This document shows, one piece after another, positions 25,472 to 33,082 of a stretch of DNA of 64,000 nt. Positions within the stretch are counted from its first letter, which is position 1, and the number at the start of each line of letters is the position of its first letter. The notes below the pieces were generated by a model that was given only the letters and a program-made list of their open reading frames with translations, made no database searches and was not told where the DNA came from. The translations under genes and the position numbers were made by a program. The stretch comes from Labrys wisconsinensis. Its GTDB lineage: Bacteria > Pseudomonadota > Alphaproteobacteria > Rhizobiales > Labraceae. The stretch covers positions 174,100 to 238,099 of the forward strand of contig NZ_JAUSVX010000013.1 of assembly GCF_030814995.1 (NCBI RefSeq), read 5' to 3'.

Positions 25472-26239
25472 ATGACCGTCTTCAACGCGAACACCTTCCA
25501 GCTGTTGGTCCGTAAGGCCGCCGGCGGCTATGGCTATCTCTTCGGCGTCGACGTCGTCGCCAAGGTCCTCGCCGCGAGCAATCTGCTCGACGTGTCGGTG
25601 GCGAGCACTGCGCCGGGGGATACGACCAAGCTCTGGTTTCAGCCGGACAGCGTCACGCCGGCGGCCGGCGCCTACAAGATCTATGACGCCATTTCGGCGA
25701 GCTGGGTCCCCCTGACATTCGTCCGGTTCGCCGCCTGGCTCGTCGGCCGCGGCGGCGTCACGCCGGCACCGACCGGCAGCGTGCAGGCCTATGCGGGCGC
25801 CGCTGCGCCGGCCGGCTGGCTGCTGTGCAACGGCGCGGCCGTCAACCGCACCACCTATGCGGCGCTCTACGCCATCACCGGCGACACGTTCGGGCCCGGC
25901 AACGGCACCACGACGTTCAACCTGCCGGACCTGCGCGGCGAGTTCATCCGCGGCACCGATACGATGGGCACCGCGCGCGGCGTCGACGCCGGCCGGGCGC
26001 TGGGCAGTCAGCAGGCTGGCATGGTCGGCCCGCACGGCCATCCCATGAGGATATGCTCGCCGCCGATGCCCGGCGGGTCCAACGGGGTCGGCGGTTTTTT
26101 GATCCACGAATCCATCAACGCCAATTACCCCGCCAACGACGGGCCGCCGAGCGATCCGGCCGGCAACCAGCTCGGCATCAACCTCGGCACCGAGACACGG
26201 CCGCGTAACGTCGCCCTGGCCTACATCATCAAGACCTGA
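25472..26239 (+). CDS. Tail collar-domain protein (short tail fibre)
   Basis: A 255-residue protein with a phage tail collar domain in residues 110-180: APAGWLLCNGAAVNRTTYAAL, then GDTFGPGNGTTTFNLPDLRGEF. The first 100 residues are a beta-rich attachment region, and the end (RPRNVALAYIIK) is the usual collar-protein C terminus. Such proteins form short receptor-binding fibres at the baseplate. Confidence 0.85.
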   Translation: MTVFNANTFQLLVRKAAGGYGYLFGVDVVAKVLAASNLLDVSVASTAPGDTTKLWFQPDSVTPAAGAYKIYDAISASWVPLTFVRFAAWLVGRGGVTPAPTGSVQAYAGAAAPAGWLLCNGAAVNRTTYAALYAITGDTFGPGNGTTTFNLPDLRGEFIRGTDTMGTARGVDAGRALGSQQAGMVGPHGHPMRICSPPMPGGSNGVGGFLIHESINANYPANDGPPSDPAGNQLGINLGTETRPRNVALAYIIKT

Positions 26240-26243
26240 GCCC

Positions 26244-29200
26244 ATGACCGCATTCTCTCCGGCCCTCGGGCGCACCGCAGCGGTCCGCCCGGACACGCCC
26301 TCGACCGCAGGCCAGGACACGCGCTTCTTCCTGGACGAGACCGCGCCCGGCGATGGCGACGGCACGATCGTCAGCGCACCATGGTTCAACGCCGTCTCGG
26401 CGGCGCTGCGCCAGCTCGCCGCCGCCGGCGGGGCCGAGCTCGACGACGCCAACGAAAACCTGCTGGTCGAAGGCGTGCTCGGTATCGTCCGTAGCCTGCT
26501 CGCCGCCGCGCCCTGGACGGGCGACGCCGTGGCGAGGGGCAGCCTCGTGACCTTTGGCGGCGGCCTCTGGTACGCTCTGCGCGACGTGGCGGCCGGCCTC
26601 GCGCCGTCCCGCGACGCGCCGTCGGACTGGCAGCTGCTGGTCGAGGGCGTGGCGCCGGCGACCGCGACCGGCGCCCGGATCGTGGTCAAGACCACCGCCG
26701 TCACGGATGCCGACGAGGCGGTGTTTCATTTCGCCGCCGGCCACGGCGTCACGGTCGGCATGCTGTGCGAGCAGCCTGGCGCCCTCGTGCCCGTCACGGA
26801 GGTGACGGCGACGACGGTGCGGATCGCGACGGCGTTGACCACGAAGATCGGCGCCGGCAAGCCTGTGGCCTTCATCGGCGCGGCCGGGATGGGCGTGGTC
26901 AAGCCCGACCAGGTCTCGACCATGGTCACGGCCGGCGGCGCGCTGCGCGCCCTGGGCTTCGACGCGACGTTCCGCGGCAAGGATGCGTCGATCGTCAGCC
27001 GATCGGGCGTGCGACCCCACAAGAAGGCCCGCGGCGCGCGCGTGCCGTCGAGCACCGGTATCGGCGGCAATCCCGACGATCCCATGCACGTCGGCTACGA
27101 TACGACCTTCGATCAGCCCGTCGTCTACGGCAAGCCCAACACCCGGCCGCGCTCGCTCTACGACTTGCTGCGCGACATGGGCGCCAATGCCGAGGGCTAT
27201 CGCAGCCGCAAGACCCCGTTCGCCAACCGGCCCGACCTGATCAGCCTCCTTAAGGCCAACGATCTCGTCGTGCTGTCGCGGCCGCGCTACTATGTCGACG
27301 GCACCATCCCGGCCGGCCTGCTCACGGGCAAGACCATTCTGGTGGTGACGCCGTCGGGCAAGAGCGCCATCGTGCAGACCGGGCCGACGTCGACGACGCT
27401 CGACCTCACCGGGGCGACCGACCTCACCATCATCGGCCAGCTCAAGATCAGCTATCGCGACTGGTCGGCCGCGGCCACGCCGGCGGTCAAGGTCGGCACC
27501 GGCGCCAAGCGGATCGACATCGATCAGCTGGTGATCGAGCGGGCCGGCATCGGCCTGCAGGTCACCGGCGCGCTGGAGCGCATCGGGATCGGCACGCTCT
27601 CCCTCGGTGACTGCGCCTCGATCGGGCTCGACGTGGTCGGCGACAAGGTCGGCGGCAACCCGGCGCAGGACATCCGGATCGGCCGCATCAACTATCGCGG
27701 CACGGCGACGGAGGGCCTGCGGACCTCGAAGGACGTGGCGACCGCCGCCGCGACGGCGACGATCGCGCTGAAGAACACCACCGGCGTCTACGCCAACATG
27801 AAGGCCTACGGCCTCAACATCCTGGACGGCACCACGGTGCTGTCGGTCAACGCGGGCGCCGCGACGGTGACGCTGTCGGCGGCGCCGACGGCGGCCATCC
27901 CCGCCGACACGACGCTCACTTTCGGGCTGCAGCTCGGCTGCACCGTGATCCGCCTCGAGGACTATTCCTCCGACATCTCGATCGGCTCGGCCCGCATCAT
28001 CGGCGGCGGCCGGGCGCTGCAGACCCTCTCGGCCGGCGTCGGCGGTCCGCAGCAGCCGGCCCGGCTGCGTATCCGCGACCTCATCGCCAGCGGCCAGACG
28101 CTGGAATGCATCCGCCTCGAGGACGGCTCGGACGTCGAGATCGTCGACTTCAAGCTGTCCGGCGGCGCCGGCCGGGCGATCTACGCCACGACCGGCTATC
28201 TCGGCCGGCTGCGCCTGCGCGGCGGCGTCATCACCGGCTTTGCCGACGCCGCGGTGAAATGGTCGGCGACCTCGGCGCTAGACAGCGTGCTCGACGACAT
28301 CACGTATTGGGGCAACTGCATTACCGGCAGCGACAAGAACGCTATCCAGATCGACGCCGGCGCCGACAACCTGACGATCCGCGGCGGCATCGCCGGGCGC
28401 TCGCCCGATTGGGTCGCCGCCAGCGGCACGGGGACCTTCGCCGACAATCCGGCCGACGGCCAGGCCCTGGCGATCGACGGCGTCGCGCTGGTGTTCAAGG
28501 CCTCGGCGAGCTCGCGCCTGCACGTCCAGATCGCCACGACGCTCGCCGGCACGCTCGCCAACCTGATGGCGATGCTCGACCAGGTGCCGCGCTGGCGTCT
28601 GCGGCAGAACAGCTATGCGCTGGCCGGCACGGTGCTGACCATCACGCGCAAGGTCACGGGCACCGCCGGCAACGCGGTGACGCTGTCCACCACCACGACG
28701 GCCGCGCTTTCCGGCGCGACGCTTGCGGGCGGCGTCGGCACCCCGACCGAGACGGGCTCCATTCACCTCAGCGGTGCCGCGCACCGCAACATCCGCATCG
28801 AGGGCCATGACGTCCAGACCCTGCCGATCGTCAACGACACCACCACCATGGGTGTCGACATCGTGCGGTGCCCCGGCTATCTCGCGCCGGACCGGCCGTC
28901 CCTGCCGGTGGCGGTGCGCGGCGCCGTCGCCAATGGTGCCTATTCCATCGGGCGCTTCATGGCCGGCCGCTTCGCGATCCTCGGCGTCAGCCTTGGCCTC
29001 TCCGCCGGCTCGTGCAACGTCGACATCCTGCTCGACGGCGAGGCGATCACCACGGCCTCGATCGCCGCCTCGGCCGCCCGGGGTGTGCGCCGGGCCTCGG
29101 TGGTTGACCCGTCCGCGGGATATACCGTCGGGCAGGGCATGAACGTCGTCGGCGGGACCCGCACCGTGGCGGCGAACCTCAAGGCGGTGGCGGTGGGGCC

Positions 29201-29453
29201 CGCCGGCGAGCTGCTGACGCTCGGCGTCAACACGCCCGGCCTCTACACCGCCCTGCCCGCCAACCCTGCCGCCGTGGCCGTCGGCGCCGCGACCGTGATG
29301 CTGGAATGGGCCACTGGCGCGGATACCCTGTTCTCGATCCCCTACTTCATCGACGCGAGCCGCGGCGGCATCGACGTCAGCCTGCAGGTCTCCGGCGCTT
29401 CCGGCGCGGCCGACCTGACGGGCGCCCTTCTCATCGCCGACCTGGGGCTCTGA
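26244..29453 (+). CDS. Large tail fibre / tailspike-like protein
   Basis: A 1069-residue protein, by position and composition the main receptor-binding fibre. Residues 1-75 form the attachment segment (FFLDETAPGDGDGT, APWFNAVSAALR). Residues about 300-740 are rich in short alternating hydrophobic repeats with Gly and Asp turns (such as LKISYRDWSA, IDIDQLVIERAG, IGSARIIGGGRAL), typical of a beta-helix like those of depolymerase tailspikes. A further domain (about 730-835) resembles one found in virion proteins (FKASASSRLHVQIATTLA). Residues about 958-1024 are a GYTVGQGMNVVGG-type domain that recurs in the next gene. No catalytic site can be named. Confidence 0.82.
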   Translation: MTAFSPALGRTAAVRPDTPSTAGQDTRFFLDETAPGDGDGTIVSAPWFNAVSAALRQLAAAGGAELDDANENLLVEGVLGIVRSLLAAAPWTGDAVARGSLVTFGGGLWYALRDVAAGLAPSRDAPSDWQLLVEGVAPATATGARIVVKTTAVTDADEAVFHFAAGHGVTVGMLCEQPGALVPVTEVTATTVRIATALTTKIGAGKPVAFIGAAGMGVVKPDQVSTMVTAGGALRALGFDATFRGKDASIVSRSGVRPHKKARGARVPSSTGIGGNPDDPMHVGYDTTFDQPVVYGKPNTRPRSLYDLLRDMGANAEGYRSRKTPFANRPDLISLLKANDLVVLSRPRYYVDGTIPAGLLTGKTILVVTPSGKSAIVQTGPTSTTLDLTGATDLTIIGQLKISYRDWSAAATPAVKVGTGAKRIDIDQLVIERAGIGLQVTGALERIGIGTLSLGDCASIGLDVVGDKVGGNPAQDIRIGRINYRGTATEGLRTSKDVATAAATATIALKNTTGVYANMKAYGLNILDGTTVLSVNAGAATVTLSAAPTAAIPADTTLTFGLQLGCTVIRLEDYSSDISIGSARIIGGGRALQTLSAGVGGPQQPARLRIRDLIASGQTLECIRLEDGSDVEIVDFKLSGGAGRAIYATTGYLGRLRLRGGVITGFADAAVKWSATSALDSVLDDITYWGNCITGSDKNAIQIDAGADNLTIRGGIAGRSPDWVAASGTGTFADNPADGQALAIDGVALVFKASASSRLHVQIATTLAGTLANLMAMLDQVPRWRLRQNSYALAGTVLTITRKVTGTAGNAVTLSTTTTAALSGATLAGGVGTPTETGSIHLSGAAHRNIRIEGHDVQTLPIVNDTTTMGVDIVRCPGYLAPDRPSLPVAVRGAVANGAYSIGRFMAGRFAILGVSLGLSAGSCNVDILLDGEAITTASIAASAARGVRRASVVDPSAGYTVGQGMNVVGGTRTVAANLKAVAVGPAGELLTLGVNTPGLYTALPANPAAVAVGAATVMLEWATGADTLFSIPYFIDASRGGIDVSLQVSGASGAADLTGALLIADLGL

Positions 29454-29454
29454 C

Positions 29455-31335
29455 ATGGCCGACAACAGCTATGATCTTGTCGTGGTGGGCGGCGACCCGT
29501 CCGGTTGCGAGGCGGCCTACACGGCGCGGCGGAAGGGCCTGTCGGTCGCTCAGATCCTCCAGACGCAGCACATCGGCGGCATGCAGGGCGGCTCGCTCGG
29601 CGCGACCGACGTCGCCGGACCGTCCTCGGTCGGTGGAAACGTGCTCGAATTCTACCAGCGCATCGGCGAGTGGTACGGCACGACGCGCTATTTCCACTTC
29701 GGCCCGAACGTCGCCGAGCTGATCTATGTGCGGATGGCTAACGAGGCTGGTGTCGTCATCTATCGCGGTCTGCAGGTCGTGAAGGTGGTGGCGACGCCGG
29801 ACCAGCTGCAGAAGATCGTCTGCTATCCCATCATCAAGGGCGTGGTCGACCTGCGCTCGCCGACCGTTTTCACCGCCAAGGCCTTCATCTGCGCGTCCTA
29901 TCAGATGTGGCTCGGCAAGGCAGCCGGGCTGCCCTACCGGGTCGGTCGCGAGGCGGCGAGCGCGGCGGAGCCGCAGGCGGGCTTTGCGCCGAACCCGATC
30001 GTCACCAGCGTGCCGGCGCGGCTGTCGAACGGCCAGCTGCGCGCCGACGTCATGGCCAATCCCGGCCTCTCGCCCGGGGTGGCCAATCCTTACGTCCAGT
30101 GCGGCGCCTTCCGGCTGATGGCGTCGGACCATCCCGACAACATGCGGTCGTGGGCGTCGGTCGACAAGCTGCTCGACCCGACGCTGCCCTGGGGTGTCTA
30201 CGATCCGGAGGCCTACAAGCCGCTGGCGCAGACCATCGGCCGGGGCCGCCGCAACTATGGCGGCGTCGAGGCCGGCAAAGGCAGCCTCAACGACGATTCC
30301 TTCGTGCTCGACGCCGACGGGGTGCCGCTGCATTGCAAGCTGCCCACGGCCTCGCCGGCCGAGGAATACCGGATCATCCAGACGATCAAGAACTATCAGA
30401 TCGGCCGCTACAAGTTCGACGCGACCGATCCCAGCATGGCCGGCACGGCGGTGCAGGACAGCCTGACCGGCATCGGCCTGCCGAAGGACGAGTTCATCGG
30501 TGAATTCGGATGGTCCTGGCAGTTCTACATGCGCGAGGGGCCGCGCCTCGAGGCCAGGTACATGATGACCATGGCCGACGTCTCCGGCCTGGCCAGCAAC
30601 CCGCCGGGCAACCTGCGCAAAGCGAAGGCGGCGTGGTGGGGGCGCTACCCCATGGACAAGCATTTCGCCACGCAATACGAGGGCTCGACCGGCATGGTGG
30701 TGCGCGAGGGCGGCCTCGGCACGCCCTACAACAAGACCGCCCCCTATCAGGCGGACATCCGCATTTTCCAGCCCAAGACCGGCCCGAAGAACATCCTGGT
30801 CGCCGGCGCGCCGGGCTGGACCAGCAACGCCTGGGGCGCCGGCCGAACCGAGCCGGAGCTCCAGAAGGGCGGAGTGGTCTGCGGCATGTGGGCCGCGCTC
30901 ATGGTCCTGATGGGCCTCACCGATCTCGATGCCGTCCCCTATGAGACGCTGCGGGCCGAGCTGCTGGCGATCGGGCACCGGATCGACCCGGACGCCAGCA
31001 TCGTCAACATCAAGACCGACTATCCCGCCATCGTCGCGGCCGGCGCCGGCTACCTGGTCGGCGACGTCGTCAACGGCATCGGCGGCGCGGCGACGCGTCC
31101 GTTCGCGCTGACCGTGACGGAGGTCGACGACGTCGGCGGCATTACCGGAATCGAGGTGACGGACACGGGCGTCTACACCAACGTCCCCGCCAACCCGATC
31201 GCCCTGACGGGCGGGACGGGTGGCGGGGCATCGGTCAAGGCGAGCTGGGTCACCGCGATCGACGACGAGACGCTGCCGGGCGACGGGGGCGACGACGGCA
31301 GCGGTGCCGGCGGCGAAGACCTGCTCGCGGCCTGA
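29455..31335 (+). CDS. FAD-dependent-oxidoreductase-like protein fused to a fibre-type C-terminal domain
   Basis: A 626-residue protein beginning one base after the fibre gene. Residues 6-31 form a Rossmann dinucleotide-binding start (YDLVVVGGDPSGCEAA), but the second glycine of GxGxxG is Asp14. HIGGMQGGSLGATDVAG near residues 40-56 and NILVAGAPGWTSNAWGAG at 446-463 match the first and last conserved blocks of the FAD_oxidored (PF12831-type) family. From about residue 530 to 597 it changes to a phage fibre module (GAGYLVGDVVN ... GGTGGGASVKASW), followed by an acidic Gly-rich tail. No signal peptide. It may be a virion enzyme, or a fold reused as a structural or receptor-binding domain. Its substrate is unknown and FAD binding is uncertain. 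Confidence 0.8.
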   Translation: MADNSYDLVVVGGDPSGCEAAYTARRKGLSVAQILQTQHIGGMQGGSLGATDVAGPSSVGGNVLEFYQRIGEWYGTTRYFHFGPNVAELIYVRMANEAGVVIYRGLQVVKVVATPDQLQKIVCYPIIKGVVDLRSPTVFTAKAFICASYQMWLGKAAGLPYRVGREAASAAEPQAGFAPNPIVTSVPARLSNGQLRADVMANPGLSPGVANPYVQCGAFRLMASDHPDNMRSWASVDKLLDPTLPWGVYDPEAYKPLAQTIGRGRRNYGGVEAGKGSLNDDSFVLDADGVPLHCKLPTASPAEEYRIIQTIKNYQIGRYKFDATDPSMAGTAVQDSLTGIGLPKDEFIGEFGWSWQFYMREGPRLEARYMMTMADVSGLASNPPGNLRKAKAAWWGRYPMDKHFATQYEGSTGMVVREGGLGTPYNKTAPYQADIRIFQPKTGPKNILVAGAPGWTSNAWGAGRTEPELQKGGVVCGMWAALMVLMGLTDLDAVPYETLRAELLAIGHRIDPDASIVNIKTDYPAIVAAGAGYLVGDVVNGIGGAATRPFALTVTEVDDVGGITGIEVTDTGVYTNVPANPIALTGGTGGGASVKASWVTAIDDETLPGDGGDDGSGAGGEDLLAA

Positions 31336-31347
31336 CGATCAGGCCGC
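31327..31347. terminator. Perfect inverted repeat at convergent gene ends
   Basis: GCGGCCTGA and TCAGGCCGC flank a CGA loop (9-base-pair stem), and each arm contains the stop codon of one of two convergent genes (31335 and 31339). It could fold in either transcript. There is no T-tract, so it is a weak or factor-dependent terminator candidate. Confidence 0.45.
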
Positions 31348-31767
31348 CTCGAAGCGGATATCGAGGCGGCCGCCGAGGGCGCGCGCCGCCTCCTCGAGTT
31401 GGTCCAATTTGGTGCCATAGCGAGGATTGAGGATGCGGCGCACCTCGACCTCGTTTCGGTTCATGCGTCGCGCCAGCTCGGCCTTGCGGATACCGGACCG
31501 GCGCCAGGCCTGGTAGACGGCCAGCTTGGCCGCCAGCTGCGCCGGCAGGCCGATCAGGATCTCGCCCTCCAGCGGATCAGAAGGCTCGGCGATGTCAAGC
31601 TCGTTCTCGATCGCGTGCTCGACAACGGCTTGGACGGCGTCGGCTGCCATCTCGCGGGCAGCCTCTTCCGAGGGGCCGGAGGTGACGACGGGTGGCAGGT
31701 CGCGGACGGTTACGACGTAGTCCGGACCCTCGCGGGCGATTGCTACGGGGTAGAGATAATGGGCCAT
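31339..31767 (-). CDS. hicB: HicB-family antitoxin with helix-turn-helix domain
   Basis: A 142-residue antitoxin. Residues 1-65 form the partial RNase-H-like HicB fold (HYLYPVAIAREGPDYVVTVRDLPPV and following), which should cover the HicA active site. Residues about 90-135 are a helix-turn-helix (IRKAELARRMNRNEVEVRRIL) able to bind its own promoter. It is on the minus strand, opposite to the phage late genes, so it is an independently expressed accessory module. It is separated from hicA by 136 bases, whereas most hicAB genes touch or overlap. Confidence 0.85.
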   Translation of the reverse strand: MAHYLYPVAIAREGPDYVVTVRDLPPVVTSGPSEEAAREMAADAVQAVVEHAIENELDIAEPSDPLEGEILIGLPAQLAAKLAVYQAWRRSGIRKAELARRMNRNEVEVRRILNPRYGTKLDQLEEAARALGGRLDIRFEAA

Positions 31768-31803
31768 TGATCAAATTCAGCTCTGTCGGGGCTCGGTGTC
31801 GGT

Positions 31804-31841
31804 GTCAGATGTCAGCGTCAGATGTCAGCGTCAGATGTCAG
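31804..31841. repeat. Tandem 13-base repeats between hicA and hicB
   Basis: Three near-identical units GTCAGATGTCAGC start at 31804, 31817 and 31830 (the last differs at its final base). They lie in the 136-base gap between hicA and hicB. Each unit contains the near-repeat GTCAGATGTCAG, so the array is built of smaller TGTCAG steps. It could be an internal regulatory site or simply slippage-expanded sequence. Confidence 0.8.
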
Positions 31842-31903
31842 GGTTCGATGTCGGATCAGATCTGGTCGGGCAAATGAATGAGATCGTGTCGAATTACCCC
31901 CGC

Positions 31904-32107
31904 CTAGAGATCGGCGGGGGAGATGTTGAGTTGTTTTAGGCATCGCCGCATCGATCCTTCGTCTAGATCATACTGGACCGTGGTCCAGAAATCTCCGACT
32001 GTCACGATGTAGTGCGAACCTTTGCCTTTCCGGGTGTTCAGAGAGAAGAAGATCTTTTTCTTTCTCGCGTGGCGCCGGAGGCTGGCAATAAACTGGTCTC
32101 TATTCAT
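31904..32107 (-). CDS. hicA: HicA-family toxin (mRNA interferase)
   Basis: A 67-residue double-stranded-RNA-binding-fold toxin expected to cleave mRNA when not bound by HicB. The catalytic His lies in GKGSHYIV near residues 28-35. The C-terminal part, DEGSMRRCLKQLNISPADL, is the usual HicA helix. It is upstream of hicB on the minus strand. A hairpin (CCCCCGCC/GGCGGGGG, 31897-31920) covers its stop codon and might reduce read-through into hicB. Such modules stabilise prophages or block superinfecting phages. Confidence 0.85.
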   Translation of the reverse strand: MNRDQFIASLRRHARKKKIFFSLNTRKGKGSHYIVTVGDFWTTVQYDLDEGSMRRCLKQLNISPADL

Positions 32108-32139
32108 TCTCCCGTCTCGGTTTCGATGATGAGAGTATC

Positions 32140-32184
32140 GAACGTTTTCGTTCGGGCGTCAAGGGAATTCGAACGAAAACGTTC
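32140..32184. promoter_or_regulatory. Double-dyad operator upstream of hicA
   Basis: A 15-base perfect inverted repeat (GAACGTTTTCGTTCG at 32140-32154 and its complement at 32170-32184) with a 15-base spacer. Each arm is itself a dyad GAACG-N4-CGTTC, so there are two similar operator half-sites whose centres are 31 bases apart, about three helical turns. It lies 33 bases before hicA and before the divergent gene at 32233. The likely binder is HicB through its helix-turn-helix domain. Confidence 0.65.
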
Positions 32185-32194
32185 TGCATTTTAC

Positions 32195-32216
32195 CCCGCC
32201 GTCGGCGGGCTCTTTT
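32195..32216 (+). terminator. Hairpin with T-tract before the 32233 gene
   Basis: CCCGCC-GTC-GGCGGG followed by CTCTTTT, an intrinsic-terminator form reading rightward. It would stop transcripts entering from the left, isolating the hicAB module from the following gene, or serve as a leader structure. Confidence 0.5.
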
Positions 32217-32232
32217 GTGCGCGGAGGTCTGC

Positions 32233-32643
32233 ATGAGCGACGTGTTGGTCGGGAACATCGGCGCCGATCCGCCGGGTGTGTTCCGTCGGCTGAAGGACAT
32301 GGGGGATGGCACGTGGGCCGAGCGCGTGGCGGTGGAATCGGCGGCGCCCGGGGGAAACAAGCTTGCGGCCGGCATCGACCGCTCGGGCAGCATCACGGCC
32401 GGCGGCTCGGCGCAGCAGCTCGCTGCCGGCAATCCGGATCGCAAGGGCCTCAAGGGGCAGAACATCTCCGCCGGCGACTTGTGGATCAAGGAGACCGACG
32501 TCACCGGGCTTCCCACGGCCGCGATCGGCGGCGCCGGATCCTTTCAGGTCCAGCCCGGCGCCCCTTTCAAGGTCGACACGAACCAGGCCGTTTCGGTCGT
32601 TGGCGCGACGACCGGTCAGAAGTGGACGGCGACGGAGATCTGA
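32233..32643 (+). CDS. Putative virion-associated protein
   Basis: A 136-residue protein. The ATG at 32233 is chosen because GGAGG lies 6-7 bases upstream. The C-terminal two-thirds (KGQNISAGDLWIKETDV ... FQVQPGAPFKVDTNQAV) has the pattern of small beta-sandwich proteins encoded beside phage fibre genes, in which residues after NIS or NTS face a symmetrical interface. It precedes another beta-rich small protein and an SGNH hydrolase. Precise role unknown. Confidence 0.6.
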   Translation: MSDVLVGNIGADPPGVFRRLKDMGDGTWAERVAVESAAPGGNKLAAGIDRSGSITAGGSAQQLAAGNPDRKGLKGQNISAGDLWIKETDVTGLPTAAIGGAGSFQVQPGAPFKVDTNQAVSVVGATTGQKWTATEI

Positions 32644-32644
32644 C

Positions 32645-33082
32645 ATGGAGATCGGTCCCGTCCCGCCCATCATCGGCTCGTTCGTGCCGGTCTTCACGCT
32701 CGGCACGCCGGGAGATCTGTCGGTCGCTTATACCGCGCAGGTCGGCAAGTACATCCAGATCGGCAAGCTGATCCGCTACAATCTCACCGTCAATTTCACC
32801 CCGACCTGGTCAAGCGGTGCTGCTGGGAACCTCATCTTTCGAGGCCTGCCGTTCCAGGTCGATCCGACGACGAACTGGGGCGGCGAGATCACTGGGATCG
32901 GCGCCGGCCTCGCCTTCCCGTCGGGCGTTCTCCACATCACGCCGCGTGCGATTGCCGGGACCAATGACGTCACGCTCTACGGGGTAAGGTCCGCCGCGGC
33001 CGGATTGACGTTGGGCATCGCGCAGATCGTTTCCGGCGCGGCTTTGTCCGTCGGGGTCACCGGCACCTATCTGGCCGCCTAG
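32645..33082 (+). CDS. Fibre-tip-like beta-sandwich protein
   Basis: A 145-residue protein starting one base after the previous stop. It shows the common phage fibre-end pattern: FTLGTPGDLSVAYTAQVGKY, then IGKLIRYNLTVNF, GNLIFRGLPF, and a C-terminal beta strand series. Such domains usually bind receptors or cap fibres. It is followed directly by the SGNH hydrolase gene (stop TAG, then ATG), so the two products may act together on the host surface. Confidence 0.65.
   Translation: MEIGPVPPIIGSFVPVFTLGTPGDLSVAYTAQVGKYIQIGKLIRYNLTVNFTPTWSSGAAGNLIFRGLPFQVDPTTNWGGEITGIGAGLAFPSGVLHITPRAIAGTNDVTLYGVRSAAAGLTLGIAQIVSGAALSVGVTGTYLAA

Noticed and set aside
26244..31335. Fibre region checked for a diversity-generating retroelement
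   Set aside because: No reverse transcriptase gene and no template/variable repeat pair were found near the fibre genes.
31804..31841. Short tandem repeats considered as a CRISPR array
   Set aside because: Units of 13 bases without spacers and no cas genes anywhere in the window.
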